A DNA stretch of 64,000 nt from Streptococcus sp. NPS 308 (GTDB taxonomy: Bacteria; Bacillota; Bacilli; Lactobacillales; Streptococcaceae), in NCBI RefSeq assembly GCF_002355895.1, contig NZ_AP017652.1, forward strand, positions 1,831,001 through 1,895,000, in the 5' to 3' direction. Every line of letters starts with the position of its first letter. Position 1 is the stretch's first letter. Below, in pieces: positions 11,590 to 20,286 of the stretch. Made by a program: the position numbers and the translations under genes. The notes beneath the pieces were generated by a model that saw only the letters and a program-made list of their open reading frames with translations, did no database searches and was not told the origin of the DNA.

Positions 11590-12363
11590 TTATTTCAATC
11601 GATAGGTTTTTCTTGGTTTCTTTTTGGGCACTCGCTTGAGTCCGACTTCTTCTACATATTCTCCGTATTTTACGAGAAAGTTATTGCTGACGATGGGGCG
11701 ACCGGGGTTGATGAGATTGACCAGTTCAGTCCCTTCATAGACCGTAAACTCCTCCTCCAGCAGATAAAGGAAGGTCGGATTCCAATCGAGACGGCCTTGG
11801 ATTCGTTTGATGGATTCTTGGATTATGGCATAATGGTCAAAGGCGAAGGCTCTCTCCTCCAACTCTACTCCCTCTAGGAAGCACTTGCCCGTCTGAAAAT
11901 CGACATCTACAAAAACCACATCCTTAGCATCATCTCCAGCCTGAACGAGATCTAAGGCACGACTAGGCAGGTACACCAAGTGGGCAATGGTCACCGTCCA
12001 GCCACGTGGATCACGACCAGGAGTCGATACGGTCATCAATTGCTCGATTTTTTCCAAAGGAAGATCCAGATTGACTTCTTCTCTCACTTCGCGCTGACAG
12101 GCATGTGCAGCATCTTCTCCCTTGTCCATAAAGCCTCCAACCAGAGCCAAACAGTTTTGATAAGGGTGGGCCTTGCGACGGATCAGTAAGAGCTTGATTT
12201 TTCCTTCGACAAAGCAGTAGGCCACCATATCTACTGTCACACTTGGTTTTTCATATTGAGGGAGTTCCTGCCTGTAGTACCAGTCTAAAAACTCCTCCTG
12301 ACTGGCATGAATTTCATAATATTCTTTTTCCGTCATCCCCGCTGGAATCTTCGTGTCTACCAT
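11590..12363 (-). CDS. nrtR: NrtR-like Nudix-domain regulator of NAD metabolism
   Basis: A 257-residue protein with an N-terminal Nudix fold (about residues 40-175) and a C-terminal basic winged-helix-like domain ending VPKKKPRKTYRLK. The Nudix box reads GGFMDKGED then QREVREEVN: the glycine near its end is replaced by asparagine, as often in NrtR proteins that bind ADP-ribose as a signal rather than hydrolyse it. It is the last gene of an operon with nadR and pnuC (one base between pnuC stop and this ATG, AAGGAGG upstream). Context and architecture argue for a repressor of NAD salvage. A plain ADP-ribose pyrophosphatase is the alternative. Confidence 0.75.
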   Translation of the reverse strand: MVDTKIPAGMTEKEYYEIHASQEEFLDWYYRQELPQYEKPSVTVDMVAYCFVEGKIKLLLIRRKAHPYQNCLALVGGFMDKGEDAAHACQREVREEVNLDLPLEKIEQLMTVSTPGRDPRGWTVTIAHLVYLPSRALDLVQAGDDAKDVVFVDVDFQTGKCFLEGVELEERAFAFDHYAIIQESIKRIQGRLDWNPTFLYLLEEEFTVYEGTELVNLINPGRPIVSNNFLVKYGEYVEEVGLKRVPKKKPRKTYRLK

Positions 12364-12364
12364 T

Positions 12365-13147
12365 TTAAGCCTCCTTTCGAACTGCCTTGGTCCATTGGTA
12401 CCATCCCACTAGACTGTTCAGTGTGTAAACCCAGTACATTCCTTGAATGTGGATATTTTCACCCCACCAGAGGTAGATACTAAAGAGATTGGTTGCAATC
12501 CAGAAAATCCATTGCTCGCGGTAAAGACGTGTCATCAAGAGCTGACCAACACCATTGGTCGCATCGGTAACACTATCACGGAAAGGGCGAGCGCTATGGA
12601 TACTTTGATAAGCCAAGCCCATACCAATCCAGATAATGGCAGTCAAGGCTAAGTACTTGAGCCAGTCAAGAACAGATAATTTCTTAGCTTCAAAGTGGGA
12701 TTCTTCTGGTTTTCCTTGGTCGTTGATACGATTGGACAACCAAGCATAGAGACCAATCGGCTGCATTACAAAGAAGTAAACGGTCGTCAAGACTTCGCCA
12801 TAAAAAGTCGCATTCATAGCCAAAATTAAATAAATAGCTGAGTTAATAGCCCCAAAGAGATAATTGCTTGCACGCCCTTCTGCTACCAAGATAACACAGA
12901 CAATCCCAGTCCAAGATGCAAACAAGCTCAACCAGTCATGGCTTTCTGCATTTTGTGTGAACTCTAAGATCAAGGGAACACTCGACAAGGCGATGAGATA
13001 CAACCACTGGAAAAGACTACGGCCGACAAAGAGATCTTTCCAGAGCAAACGCATGATTCCTGCAAAACCGATTTTGCGGGCTTCTGCATGGACATTTTTA
13101 AAGTTTTCGATAAATTGTGTGATTTTTTTAGTTACTGTTTTCATCAT
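12365..13147 (-). CDS. pnuC: Nicotinamide riboside transporter PnuC
   Basis: A 260-residue membrane protein of the PnuC family, importing nicotinamide riboside by facilitated diffusion, with trapping by the NadR kinase. About seven hydrophobic segments follow a 40-residue cytoplasmic N-terminus; the family motifs around GAINSAIYLILAMNATFYGE and the C-terminal NSLVGWYQW are present. It lies between nadR (six bases before) and nrtR. Two adjacent ATGs are possible; the second (13144) has the better distance to AGGAG. Confidence 0.9.
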   Translation of the reverse strand: MMKTVTKKITQFIENFKNVHAEARKIGFAGIMRLLWKDLFVGRSLFQWLYLIALSSVPLILEFTQNAESHDWLSLFASWTGIVCVILVAEGRASNYLFGAINSAIYLILAMNATFYGEVLTTVYFFVMQPIGLYAWLSNRINDQGKPEESHFEAKKLSVLDWLKYLALTAIIWIGMGLAYQSIHSARPFRDSVTDATNGVGQLLMTRLYREQWIFWIATNLFSIYLWWGENIHIQGMYWVYTLNSLVGWYQWTKAVRKEA

Positions 13148-13153
13148 TTTCTC

Positions 13154-14212
13154 CTAATCTGCTTGGTAAATAGTATCGATAGCCACTTTGGCTGCTTCAT
13201 AATTTCCTAGGTAATCCTCAGCTAGATAAACTAGTGGAATGGTGGTTAAATATCGCTCTCTCATCTGATCCAGATGCTGGGAAAAACTATGACGAATATG
13301 GTCTTCTGCCATGGTCATATCTCTAAACCCGTCATTGACATAGGATCCGACAGGTTGCACAAAGAGAATCAAGTCCCATTTTTCCTTAGCCAAGATTGAA
13401 ACAAAGAGATTGTCAAAGGTTTCTCCTGATAAATCCCCTTGGTCCTCAGTCTCCATGTAATAGTCATAGTAGCCCTTGGTTACCAAGGAGTTGGTATCGG
13501 CTATCACTAGACCTCGATTGGCATTGCTATCGATTAACTTGGAGGTCTGGTCATACTGCCCTAAAAGGAGATAATAATAATCCTTTGGGGTCAATTCATC
13601 GTCGCGGACATTGTTTTTGATCTGGTACTCACGCGCGTATTCCAGACTAACGGGCGCATCGTAATACCTTGCCAAATCCTTGGCTAGAGTGGTCTTCCCA
13701 TTACTAGCACTTCCCATAATCAACACTTTCTTGGTAAACTGACGACGGAAGGGTTGAGCGATGTATTTCCAATATTTGCTTGGATTTTCTCGAATCATAG
13801 TCGCTGAGATACCAAACTTTCTTTCTTGCAAAACGGTCTCAAAGCCATGATTAGATAATTCTTGCTGGTAGTCACGTTCTCCCACAAAAAAGATCAGTTC
13901 TTGCTGGGCTTCATCATAGGAAATCTCCGCTAACATCTGGTCCAACCACTCCTGCCAGCCCATAGGGTAACGAGGAAGCTTGGTTTCATCTAACTTGCAG
14001 ACAGAGATCAACTCATCGTCACAAAAAGCCTCTCTGATATAGCGAAATCTTTTTTGAAGAGTTAAGCCTATCTGCTCACCTCTGTCTCCCTCATAGCCTG
14101 AAACGACTACCCAGACCTGGTCACACTGACGCTTCGCTCGCTGGATTAGATCAATATGACCCTGATGAAGAGGGGCAAAGGTTCCAAATACCACTGCTGT
14201 TTTCTTTTTCAT
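13154..14212 (-). CDS. nadR: Bifunctional NMN adenylyltransferase / ribosylnicotinamide kinase NadR
   Basis: A 352-residue enzyme joining a nucleotidyltransferase domain (GTFAPLHQGHIDLIQRAKR at residue 10) to a kinase domain with a P-loop (MGSASNGKTTLAKDLA near residue 165). It phosphorylates nicotinamide riboside to NMN and converts NMN to NAD. The N-terminal helix-turn-helix of enterobacterial NadR is absent, so regulation is likely left to the NrtR-like protein in the same operon. First gene of nadR-pnuC-nrtR, with a strong promoter upstream. Confidence 0.92.
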   Translation of the reverse strand: MKKKTAVVFGTFAPLHQGHIDLIQRAKRQCDQVWVVVSGYEGDRGEQIGLTLQKRFRYIREAFCDDELISVCKLDETKLPRYPMGWQEWLDQMLAEISYDEAQQELIFFVGERDYQQELSNHGFETVLQERKFGISATMIRENPSKYWKYIAQPFRRQFTKKVLIMGSASNGKTTLAKDLARYYDAPVSLEYAREYQIKNNVRDDELTPKDYYYLLLGQYDQTSKLIDSNANRGLVIADTNSLVTKGYYDYYMETEDQGDLSGETFDNLFVSILAKEKWDLILFVQPVGSYVNDGFRDMTMAEDHIRHSFSQHLDQMRERYLTTIPLVYLAEDYLGNYEAAKVAIDTIYQAD

Positions 14213-14262
14213 AAATATTTTACCTTTTTATAGTTTTTGATATTTTTATTTTCTTTGTTTTT

Positions 14263-14290
14263 ATTATATACTATATTTTTGTTTTGTCAA
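14263..14290 (-). promoter_or_regulatory. Promoter of nadR-pnuC-nrtR
   Basis: TTGACA (14290-14285), 16-base spacer, TATAAT (14268-14263). The spacer and -10 contain the near-palindrome ATATAGTATATA, which could be an operator for the NrtR-like regulator; this is only a guess from position. Confidence 0.7.
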
Positions 14291-14320
14291 TAGTTTTTTA
14301 TCATTTTTTATAAAAAAGTA

Positions 14321-14352
14321 GCAAAAAAGAATCAGGATTTCTCCTGATTCTC
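14321..14352 (-). terminator. Terminator after clpC
   Basis: AGAATCAGGA paired with TCCTGATTCT followed by TTTTT, six bases after the clpC stop. Confidence 0.85.
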
Positions 14353-14357
14353 CATTT

Positions 14358-16790
14358 TTAAGCAATATCAAATTTCAATTGTCCAGCTTTGACACCAATT
14401 TTGAGGGTCTTGCCTGCTACCAGTTCTCCCTTGAGAAGGAGTTCTGCTAGCTTGTCTTCCACTTCTGTTTGCAGGGTTCTGCGAAGTGGACGGGCTCCCA
14501 TTTCTGGATTGTAACCTTGACTAGCTAGTAACTTCAGTGCCGAAGCTTGCAGTTTCAAGTCGATACCCTTCTCTGCCAGGCTAGCAATCAATGGTTTCAC
14601 CATGATCTTGACAATTTCCTGCATGTGTTCACTATCCAAGCTATGGAAGACCACCTTTTCATCAATACGGTTGATAAACTCTGGTCGATAAGCTTTTTTC
14701 AACTCTTCGAAGATGCGTTTTTCCATATTTTCCTGGTCAAAACGAATGTCCTTGGCCCCAAAGCCGACTGTCTTGTCATCACGAAGGGCTGTCGCACCAA
14801 GGTTTGACGTCATGATGATGATGGTATTTGAAAAGTCCACCTTGCGCCCCTTGCTGTCTGTCAAGACACCGTCGTCCAGAACCTGCAAGAGAACATTAAA
14901 GATGTCTGGGTGGGCCTTCTCTACCTCGTCAAAGAGGAGAACAGAGTATGGTTTGTTGCGAACCTTCTCTGTCAACTCCCCACCTTCTTCGTAGCCTACA
15001 TAGCCCGGAGGAGCTCCATTGAGACGGCTAGCTGCGAATTTCTCCATATACTCACTCATATCAAAGCGGATAAGGGCTGATTCGTCATCAAAGAAGACTT
15101 CTGCCAAAGCCTTTGCCAATTCGGTCTTTCCGACTCCTGTCGGCCCTAGGAACATAAAGGAACCAATCGGACGCTTGTGACTGCGAATCCCTGACTGATT
15201 GCGACGAATAGCACGGCTAATACTTGAAACAGCTTGATCTTGACCGATGACACGTTTGTGTAGTTCAGCTTCCAAGTTCAGATATTTCTTGGCATCCGTT
15301 TGCGTCAGTTTTTGGACTGGAATCCCTGACAAGCGACTCAAAGTAGTCAGGATTTCAGTCTCTGTCACCAAGTCTTTATAGACAGGGACTTCCTGCTCTT
15401 TTGCGATTAGCTGGCCTGCTTGTTTCCACTTGCCATCCATCAAGGCCTTGTCAGCTGGACTCAAGTCGGATTCGTCCATTCTCACATGCTTGGATTTGTT
15501 TTGCACAGTTGCTGCTGCCTCATCCAAGAGGTCGATAGCAGAGTCTGGCAAGTGACGACTGGTCAGGTAACGATGTGCCATCTTAACAGCTGTTTCGACA
15601 GCTTCATCTGTGATTTGCACACGGTGGTGTTTCTCATAGGTAGCCTTCAAACCTTGCAAAATGGTCATGCTGTCAGCTAAACTTGGCTCTTCAATCGTCA
15701 CTTTGGCAAAACGACGAGAAAGGGCAGCATCTTTTTCGATGTGTTTTTGGTATTCTTCCTGAGTAGTTGCACCAACCGTTCTCAAAGTTCCACGTGCCAA
15801 GGCTGGCTTCAAGATATTGGCCGCATCTAGAGTCGAATCAATACCGCTACCAGAACCCATGATGGTGTGAAGTTCATCAATAAAGAGGATTACTTTACCA
15901 TCTTCCTCGATATCCTTGATGATATTGTTCATGCGCTCTTCAAAATCTCCACGGAAACGTGTCCCCGCAACAACATTCATCAAATCAAGCTCCAAAACGC
16001 GCATCTTGGCCATTTCCGTAGGTACATCCCCACTAGCAATACGCTGGGCAAGGCCAAGGGCTAGAGCTGTTTTCCCGACACCAGCATCTCCAACCAAGAC
16101 CGGATTGTTCTTGGTCTTCCGACTCAAAATCTGAATCATACGTGAGATTTCCTTGTCTCGACCTATAACTGGCTCTAACTTGCCAGAACGCGCTTGCTCC
16201 GTTAGGTCATGCGTGTAGTCCTCTAGACCACCACTTTGAGCTTGAGGCATGCCCATCATATTGGCCATGGAATTTTGCTTGTCAGTTACTGTGCGATGAC
16301 GTTGACGCAAAGCCTTGAGATCTTCTCTTGTCCATCCTGCACGTTCTTCTAGATTGCGACGAAGAGCAGCAATTCTGACCTGATCTTTCTGGTCTTCATA
16401 AGAAAAGCCCGCTCTCTCCAAGATGCGAGTTGCCAAGGCATTGCCGTCATGCAAGATTGCATAGAGGACATGCTCTGTCCCTAGCACCTTTGCGTGGACC
16501 ACTGAGGCTACATACTCTGCTTCCGCAAAGAGGACCTCCAAACGATGGGAAAAGGGTAATTCCGTAAAGGTTTCATCTTGGCTATAGTCGGTTTCAGTCA
16601 GTTCCAACGCAACCTCTTCTAAACGATCCATTTCATAAGGATAATCGTTTAAAGTCGCACCTGCCACACTGTAACTGTGATTGGACATGGCAATCAATAA
16701 ATGCCAAGACTCTAGATATCGAGCTCCAAAATGGCTCGCAACCATGTAGGCACTTTCGATACATTCATTCAATGCTTTTGAATAGTTCAT
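14358..16790 (-). CDS. clpC: Clp protease ATP-binding subunit ClpC
   Basis: An 810-residue Hsp100 unfoldase that feeds proteins to ClpP. The N-terminal repeat domain (residues 1-150) is followed by the first AAA+ module with GDAGVGKTA near residue 235, a middle domain, and the second AAA+ module with GPTGVGKTE near residue 545 and the [17 protein letters not shown] region. Downstream of ctsR by one base, forming the ctsR-clpC operon under CtsR control. Confidence 0.95.
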   Translation of the reverse strand: MNYSKALNECIESAYMVASHFGARYLESWHLLIAMSNHSYSVAGATLNDYPYEMDRLEEVALELTETDYSQDETFTELPFSHRLEVLFAEAEYVASVVHAKVLGTEHVLYAILHDGNALATRILERAGFSYEDQKDQVRIAALRRNLEERAGWTREDLKALRQRHRTVTDKQNSMANMMGMPQAQSGGLEDYTHDLTEQARSGKLEPVIGRDKEISRMIQILSRKTKNNPVLVGDAGVGKTALALGLAQRIASGDVPTEMAKMRVLELDLMNVVAGTRFRGDFEERMNNIIKDIEEDGKVILFIDELHTIMGSGSGIDSTLDAANILKPALARGTLRTVGATTQEEYQKHIEKDAALSRRFAKVTIEEPSLADSMTILQGLKATYEKHHRVQITDEAVETAVKMAHRYLTSRHLPDSAIDLLDEAAATVQNKSKHVRMDESDLSPADKALMDGKWKQAGQLIAKEQEVPVYKDLVTETEILTTLSRLSGIPVQKLTQTDAKKYLNLEAELHKRVIGQDQAVSSISRAIRRNQSGIRSHKRPIGSFMFLGPTGVGKTELAKALAEVFFDDESALIRFDMSEYMEKFAASRLNGAPPGYVGYEEGGELTEKVRNKPYSVLLFDEVEKAHPDIFNVLLQVLDDGVLTDSKGRKVDFSNTIIIMTSNLGATALRDDKTVGFGAKDIRFDQENMEKRIFEELKKAYRPEFINRIDEKVVFHSLDSEHMQEIVKIMVKPLIASLAEKGIDLKLQASALKLLASQGYNPEMGARPLRRTLQTEVEDKLAELLLKGELVAGKTLKIGVKAGQLKFDIA

Positions 16791-16791
16791 C

Positions 16792-17250
16792 TTACTTCTC
16801 TTTTCTATCTACCTCTTGTAATAGCTGTCGGAGCATATTGGCACGGACAACTGGGGATTCTTCCCCTAGGACACGATCCGTTGCTACAGAAGTCAGCAAG
16901 GTCATCTCCTGCTTGGTCATTAAGTCCTGCTCCACCAAAAGCTGGAGAATATCCTCATAAATCTCCTGACTAACTCGCTCACCAATCGAGTAAAGCAAAT
17001 CGCGGAGCATCTCATGATGATTGGAAAACTCAATCCGTCCGATGCGAATGTAGCCTCCGCCACCACGCTTGCTCTCAACCAAGTAACCTCTGCTTTCAGT
17101 AAAACGGGTCTTGATGACATAGTTGATCTGACTTGGCACAACCTGAAAGGTATCTGCCAACTGACTCCGCTGCAATTCCACGATACCAGACTGGTCTAAA
17201 ATCGCCTTGATATAGGCTTCGATATGATCTGATGTATTTTTAAATCTCAT
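16792..17250 (-). CDS. ctsR: Heat-shock repressor CtsR
   Basis: A 152-residue repressor of class III heat-shock genes. The helix-turn-helix region with the glycine-rich wing SKRGGGGYIRIGRI (residues about 58-71) is the defining CtsR motif that touches the DNA. It heads the operon with clpC and has its own operator in its promoter, so it is autoregulated. Confidence 0.95.
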   Translation of the reverse strand: MRFKNTSDHIEAYIKAILDQSGIVELQRSQLADTFQVVPSQINYVIKTRFTESRGYLVESKRGGGGYIRIGRIEFSNHHEMLRDLLYSIGERVSQEIYEDILQLLVEQDLMTKQEMTLLTSVATDRVLGEESPVVRANMLRQLLQEVDRKEK

Positions 17251-17276
17251 AGTAAATCAAACTCCTTCTTTGAACC

Positions 17277-17321
17277 TTGACTATCTTTGACTATACTATC
17301 ATTTAACACTCTATAAGTCAA
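17277..17321 (-). promoter_or_regulatory. ctsR-clpC promoter with CtsR operator
   Basis: Minus strand: TTGACT (-35, 17321-17316), 17-base spacer, TAGTAT (-10, 17298-17293), then AGTCAAAGATAGTCAA (17292-17277), which matches the CtsR tandem heptad (AGTCAAA-n-ATAGTCAA). The operator overlaps the start region. A looser AGTCAAA...GGTCAAA pair lies at 17316-17336 on the plus strand. Confidence 0.8.
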
Positions 17322-17400
17322 ATTTTTAAGGTCAAAGCCTTGAAAATACTGACTTTCTTTAAAAATACTACAACATTAGGACGCCTTAGTTTTTCTTGAA

Positions 17401-17423
17401 AGTTCCTAAAAAAGTCCACAAAA
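17401..17423 (+). repeat. Left attachment-site repeat (attL)
   Basis: AGTTCCTAAAAAAGTCCACA plus AAA; the matching copy is at 29606-29628 at the end of the integrase gene. It lies about 150 bases upstream of the ctsR start. Confidence 0.75.
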
Positions 17424-17503
17424 AAGAGCCCTAAAAAGGGCGTAATATTGACGAGTTCAGCAGGCAAGAAACTAGCACGGTCAAACGTGCTTTTTTATTA
17501 CCT
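17419..17503 (-). ncRNA. Candidate small RNA at the left end of the satellite
   Basis: On the minus strand a TATAAT (17515-17510, with TGC before it) precedes about 85 bases that contain the hairpin GCACG-tttgac-CGTGC and end in GCCC-ttttta-GGGC followed by TCTTTTTTG, an intrinsic terminator whose T-run runs into attL. No reading frame is visible. The -35 (TGGAAA) is only fair. It could be an independent short transcript or an end-of-element terminator. Confidence 0.35.
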
Positions 17504-17526
17504 GGTAATATTATAGCATATCTTCC

Positions 17527-17697
17527 TCAGCATTTCCATTTCGCACATTTGTGCCGACTGACGCACTGTTGAGGTGTAATTTTTTGTATTGATGTACTAA
17601 AAGTCGCTTCTACGTGGTGTTCAAAGCCTAGTCTAGTTTTCTTAATACTTGCAAATTTAATATTTAGAACTTTCGTTTCTTTCTCTACTATTCGCAA
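17527..17697 (-). pseudogene. Short coding-like remnant
   Basis: A frame open from about 17727 to a stop at 17529-17527 encodes residues such as KKTRLGFEHHVEATFSTS and ends RHKCAKWKC. It has no ATG (only TTG at 17697) and no ribosome binding site. The composition looks protein-like and I have the impression of similar short frames in other streptococcal elements, but I cannot verify it. Most likely the decayed 3' end of a gene. Confidence 0.25.
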
Positions 17698-17699
17698 AA

Positions 17700-17736
17700 A
17701 TAAAGGAGTAACTATCTTTGACAGTTACCCCTTTTT
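17700..17736 (-). terminator. Terminator after the nucleotidyltransferase-like operon
   Basis: GGGGTAACT / AGTTACTCC stem with a nine-base loop, followed by TTTATTTTT on the minus strand. It ends the 19115-17767 transcription unit. Confidence 0.7.
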
Positions 17737-17766
17737 GCTCTAATTATTTTTATTGGATAATTAGGA

Positions 17767-18645
17767 TTATATTTCTACTATATTTCTAACTGATGAAGTT
17801 ACATAAGTGAAAGTATGTTGTGTACGTCTAATAACTACTTTTACACTTGTCTTAATTTGATATTCTTCATTTGTAGTTAAATGAAGTGATTTTATTTCTG
17901 GATCGTTGACCTTTACATTCACAATTCCTTCTTGAGTATCCAAAGTTATCTTTTGAGTAGATAAGTCAACCTTGATTAATTTCCCCTGAACTATGATATT
18001 TTCTTGTTTTTCTATATGAGTATCCTTAAATTTTTTGTTAATCTCTACGATCTGTTCTTTAGCAAATAGCTTATTCGAATTATTTAGTTTATCTTGAATC
18101 TCTATCCCAAGTTTTTCTTTATTCAATCTAGAGACTAATTGTTTCACAGAATTAAAAGTTCTTGAACTATATGTCTCCACAAATTCTGGAATATCAATTG
18201 TTCCTTCAAGCAAATCAGATACATCATTCATTACATTTATTGCTATATTATTTTCACGATCGAAGATTGAAAGTTGATTAGTTTTTAATCCCAAATCAAT
18301 TATAAATGAACCTGCTCTGGTAGAAGTAATTATAAGCTCATTCCTATTTAGAATATCTTTTGGAATCTGTCCTCGCTTTCCTTCAAATCCAATACACGAT
18401 GCTATCCCATTTTCTTGAATACTCTCGACTGATTTGAGAGTTTCTGACAGTTGTCTTAACCCAATTTGTCCAGAAGGAAGATTCTCTGAAAGCAATCTGA
18501 TAGAAAGCATACTCTTAACATTACTTGAATTTATCGCTTCTTCAAATTCTCTCATTGATTCAAGTCCCATATGCAACATAGCTCTTAATTCATCATTAGA
18601 AACTTTATTCGCTCTATCTTCAAGTATTTTTAATTCTGTACTCAT
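17767..18645 (-). CDS. Partner protein of the nucleotidyltransferase-like gene, function unknown
   Basis: A 292-residue protein I do not recognise. The N-terminal 60 residues are helical (LKILEDRANKVSNDELRAML), the centre is mixed, and the last 85 residues are beta-rich with VQGKLIKVDLSTQKITLDT, which could be a small OB- or SH3-like fold. No membrane segment, signal peptide or catalytic signature is seen. Its ATG overlaps the stop of the upstream gene by four bases (ATGA), and AAGGAGGT lies upstream, so the two proteins are made together and probably interact. The operon has its own promoter and terminator at the end of the satellite, the usual place for cargo such as defence genes. Confidence 0.7.
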   Translation of the reverse strand: MSTELKILEDRANKVSNDELRAMLHMGLESMREFEEAINSSNVKSMLSIRLLSENLPSGQIGLRQLSETLKSVESIQENGIASCIGFEGKRGQIPKDILNRNELIITSTRAGSFIIDLGLKTNQLSIFDRENNIAINVMNDVSDLLEGTIDIPEFVETYSSRTFNSVKQLVSRLNKEKLGIEIQDKLNNSNKLFAKEQIVEINKKFKDTHIEKQENIIVQGKLIKVDLSTQKITLDTQEGIVNVKVNDPEIKSLHLTTNEEYQIKTSVKVVIRRTQHTFTYVTSSVRNIVEI

Positions 18646-19115
18646 AAAACCACCTCCTTATCTAATTCGATAATTCCTTTAGGGTTATGATTTCTGTCAA
18701 AACCAAATTTCCCTAACCAATAGGTTTCCTGGTAATCTATTTCATACCATTCTTTAGAAAACTGAATAAAGAAATTTTTATCCCAACAAACATAAACATC
18801 TAAATATTTATCTAATAAATCACCATGTTTACTCCTTAATAATTGAAAATATTCACAATTATTGGGATCTGGCTCAATAAATACAACACAATCAATATCA
18901 TTTGGATTCACCTTATTGGAACAAAAACTGCCATCAATCCAGACTCTAGTTACTTTATTTTTATCTAATTCATTCCAAAAACTACAAAATGATTCAAAAT
19001 TTCTATAACGTGTAGTTGAAGTTCGAAAGCCATTCACCAAAAAATCTTCAATTTCTGATTTTTCTCGTACATCAATTACGCCACCCTCTAGATTCCCATG
19101 TACGTTAAATTGCAT
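18642..19115 (-). CDS. DUF6932-like nucleotidyltransferase-fold protein
   Basis: A 157-residue protein with the motif WIDGSFCSNKVNPNDIDCVV (about residues 62-81): GS, then DxD ten residues later and a hydrophobic strand, the active-site pattern of the polymerase-beta nucleotidyltransferase superfamily as found in DUF6932 proteins and MNT-type antitoxins. I choose the ATG at 19115 because GGAGGGG lies five bases before it; a frame start at 19127 would put that sequence inside the gene. First gene of a two-gene operon. It may be an antitoxin-like or defence nucleotidyltransferase acting on the partner, a tRNA or a nucleotide; this is inference. Confidence 0.65.
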   Translation of the reverse strand: MQFNVHGNLEGGVIDVREKSEIEDFLVNGFRTSTTRYRNFESFCSFWNELDKNKVTRVWIDGSFCSNKVNPNDIDCVVFIEPDPNNCEYFQLLRSKHGDLLDKYLDVYVCWDKNFFIQFSKEWYEIDYQETYWLGKFGFDRNHNPKGIIELDKEVVL

Positions 19116-19214
19116 ATTCCCCTCCATACTTTAATCAAACAATGATTTAATCATATCTGCAATTCCTGATTGTATAATGTAGTTTTTCAAGAGATAAATT
19201 AATACTTTGAACTA

Positions 19215-19243
19215 ATTATATCCCTTTTTTACTTATTATTCAA
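19215..19243 (-). promoter_or_regulatory. Promoter of the nucleotidyltransferase-like operon
   Basis: TTGAAT (19243-19238), 17-base spacer, TATAAT (19220-19215) on the minus strand. The predicted leader is about 95 bases and contains the palindrome ATGATTAAATCAT. The operon can thus be expressed independently of satellite induction. Confidence 0.6.
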
Positions 19244-19325
19244 TATTGTTGATTAAGTATTACCAAAAAAATCAGTCGGTGTTGATTTATTTTTAATTAA
19301 GATTCAATTAGTTCATATACAACAA

Positions 19326-19339
19326 AGTAAGGACTTACT
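19326..19339. promoter_or_regulatory. Short dyad upstream of the cargo operon
   Basis: AGTAAG-GA-CTTACT, about 85 bases upstream of the -35 box of the cargo operon promoter. It may be a protein binding site. The 19128-19498 stretch has no gene. Confidence 0.3.
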
Positions 19340-19384
19340 GAAGTTCAACTTGAATTTTAAACACTCAATGTAAATCCTGCATTT

Positions 19385-19497
19385 TACTCAAAATCGGCCA
19401 GTTTTTACCCCCTTTTTGTCTGAAGTGCTCCGACTTGGAAAAAGTTCCCTTCACCGGTACCCTACTGGCCAAAAAGATTTTTTAAAAGGTGGGGGGA
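19385..19497. other. Candidate cos-type packaging site
   Basis: A non-coding stretch with locally high G+C in AT-rich DNA. It contains GGCCAG (about 19393-19398) and CTGGCC as outer inverted arms, ACCCCCTTTTTG, GGAAAAAGTTCC and CACCGGTACCC with the palindrome ACCGGT/GGTACC, ending with a GGTGGGGGGAG run. It abuts the ArpU-like gene, which in cos-type phages precedes the cos site and terminase genes. GC-rich palindromic blocks of this sort are what I would expect at cos. No search was possible, so this is a hypothesis. Confidence 0.3.
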
Positions 19498-19498
19498 G

Positions 19499-19909
19499 TC
19501 AATATCCTTTCAATTCCACAAATCTTTTAGCGATTACCTTTCTACGGCTATTTATATAACGAGTAGTTTTATTTAGTTTCTCTGCCACGTCTTCCCAAGT
19601 CGCACCAGCTTCTAAATATCTCATTTTAAAAATGACTAGATCACTTTCAATTAAGTTTTCCATCAAGGTATCTACAACTAGTTTGAAGCCTTCTAAATAT
19701 CTTAGTGTTTGGTCTTCTTCAATTCTAATGATTGTCGCTTCAGTAGGACTAGATACTGTCTTGCCTTTCCCACCAGTATAATCTTCAGTGCTATGTTTCT
19801 TATTATGTATCAGTTCCTGTCTTCTCAAATAAATTCTATTAGCAAGCGTTCTATATCGTCCTAACTCAATATCTATCCCGTCCAGGTCTCTGTTACTCAA
19901 CTCGTACAT
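19499..19909 (-). CDS. ArpU/RinA-like phage transcriptional regulator
   Basis: A 136-residue protein with a C-terminal helix-turn-helix of sigma-region-4 type, VIFKMRYLEAGATWEDVAEK then LNKTTRYINSRRKVIAKRF. Proteins like this (ArpU family) activate late genes of Gram-positive phages and lie just before the packaging genes. The frame is open to 19954, but GGAGG stands nine bases before the ATG at 19909 and nothing stands before the upstream ATG. In a satellite it may link the element to helper late expression. Confidence 0.65.
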   Translation of the reverse strand: MYELSNRDLDGIDIELGRYRTLANRIYLRRQELIHNKKHSTEDYTGGKGKTVSSPTEATIIRIEEDQTLRYLEGFKLVVDTLMENLIESDLVIFKMRYLEAGATWEDVAEKLNKTTRYINSRRKVIAKRFVELKGY

Positions 19910-20286
19910 AGGCAAGTACCTCCACTTAAATTTAAAAATTTTTTTATCTTTCAATTTGTCAAATTGTAAATTCTGTCAAACTGACAAAAAGCGCTAAAAG
20001 CCTTCCAACACTCCACTTACCAGGTATCATTGTTTTAAGTTTGACAACTCTTCAATATGACAAGTTCAAGGGAAATTTCTTTAATTTATCCCCTCAGTTT
20101 CTCATATCTTACATTCTGTGAAACTCACTCCATTCTGTAAACCCCTGATATACCTTGCTTTCAAGCTATTACTTCTTTTCAGTTTATGCTTACTTTGTTA
20201 TGTGAAACTTAGTAAAGCATAAAAGTAGGACTAGCGATATCTCTTCTGTTTCAGCCATATATCACTAGCCTTACTTAATTTGTTCC
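19910..20286. other. Gene-free interval with repeats
   Basis: No credible gene. It holds short repeats of TGTCAAA/TTTGACA type near 19968-19990 and 20040-20062 (one forms TGTCA-AAC-TGACA), a tandem pair CATTCTGTGAAAC / CATTCTGTAAACC near 20112-20145, and the long hairpin listed separately. Confidence 0.5.
20223..20276 (-). terminator. Long hairpin after the satellite late-type genes
   Basis: AAGTAGGACTAGCGATAT pairs with the 18 bases ending at 20276 with three mismatches (G-U tolerant), loop about 18 bases. On the minus strand it is followed by TTTTATG, a weak T-run. It probably terminates the operon that ends with the broken gene at 20287. Confidence 0.5.
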
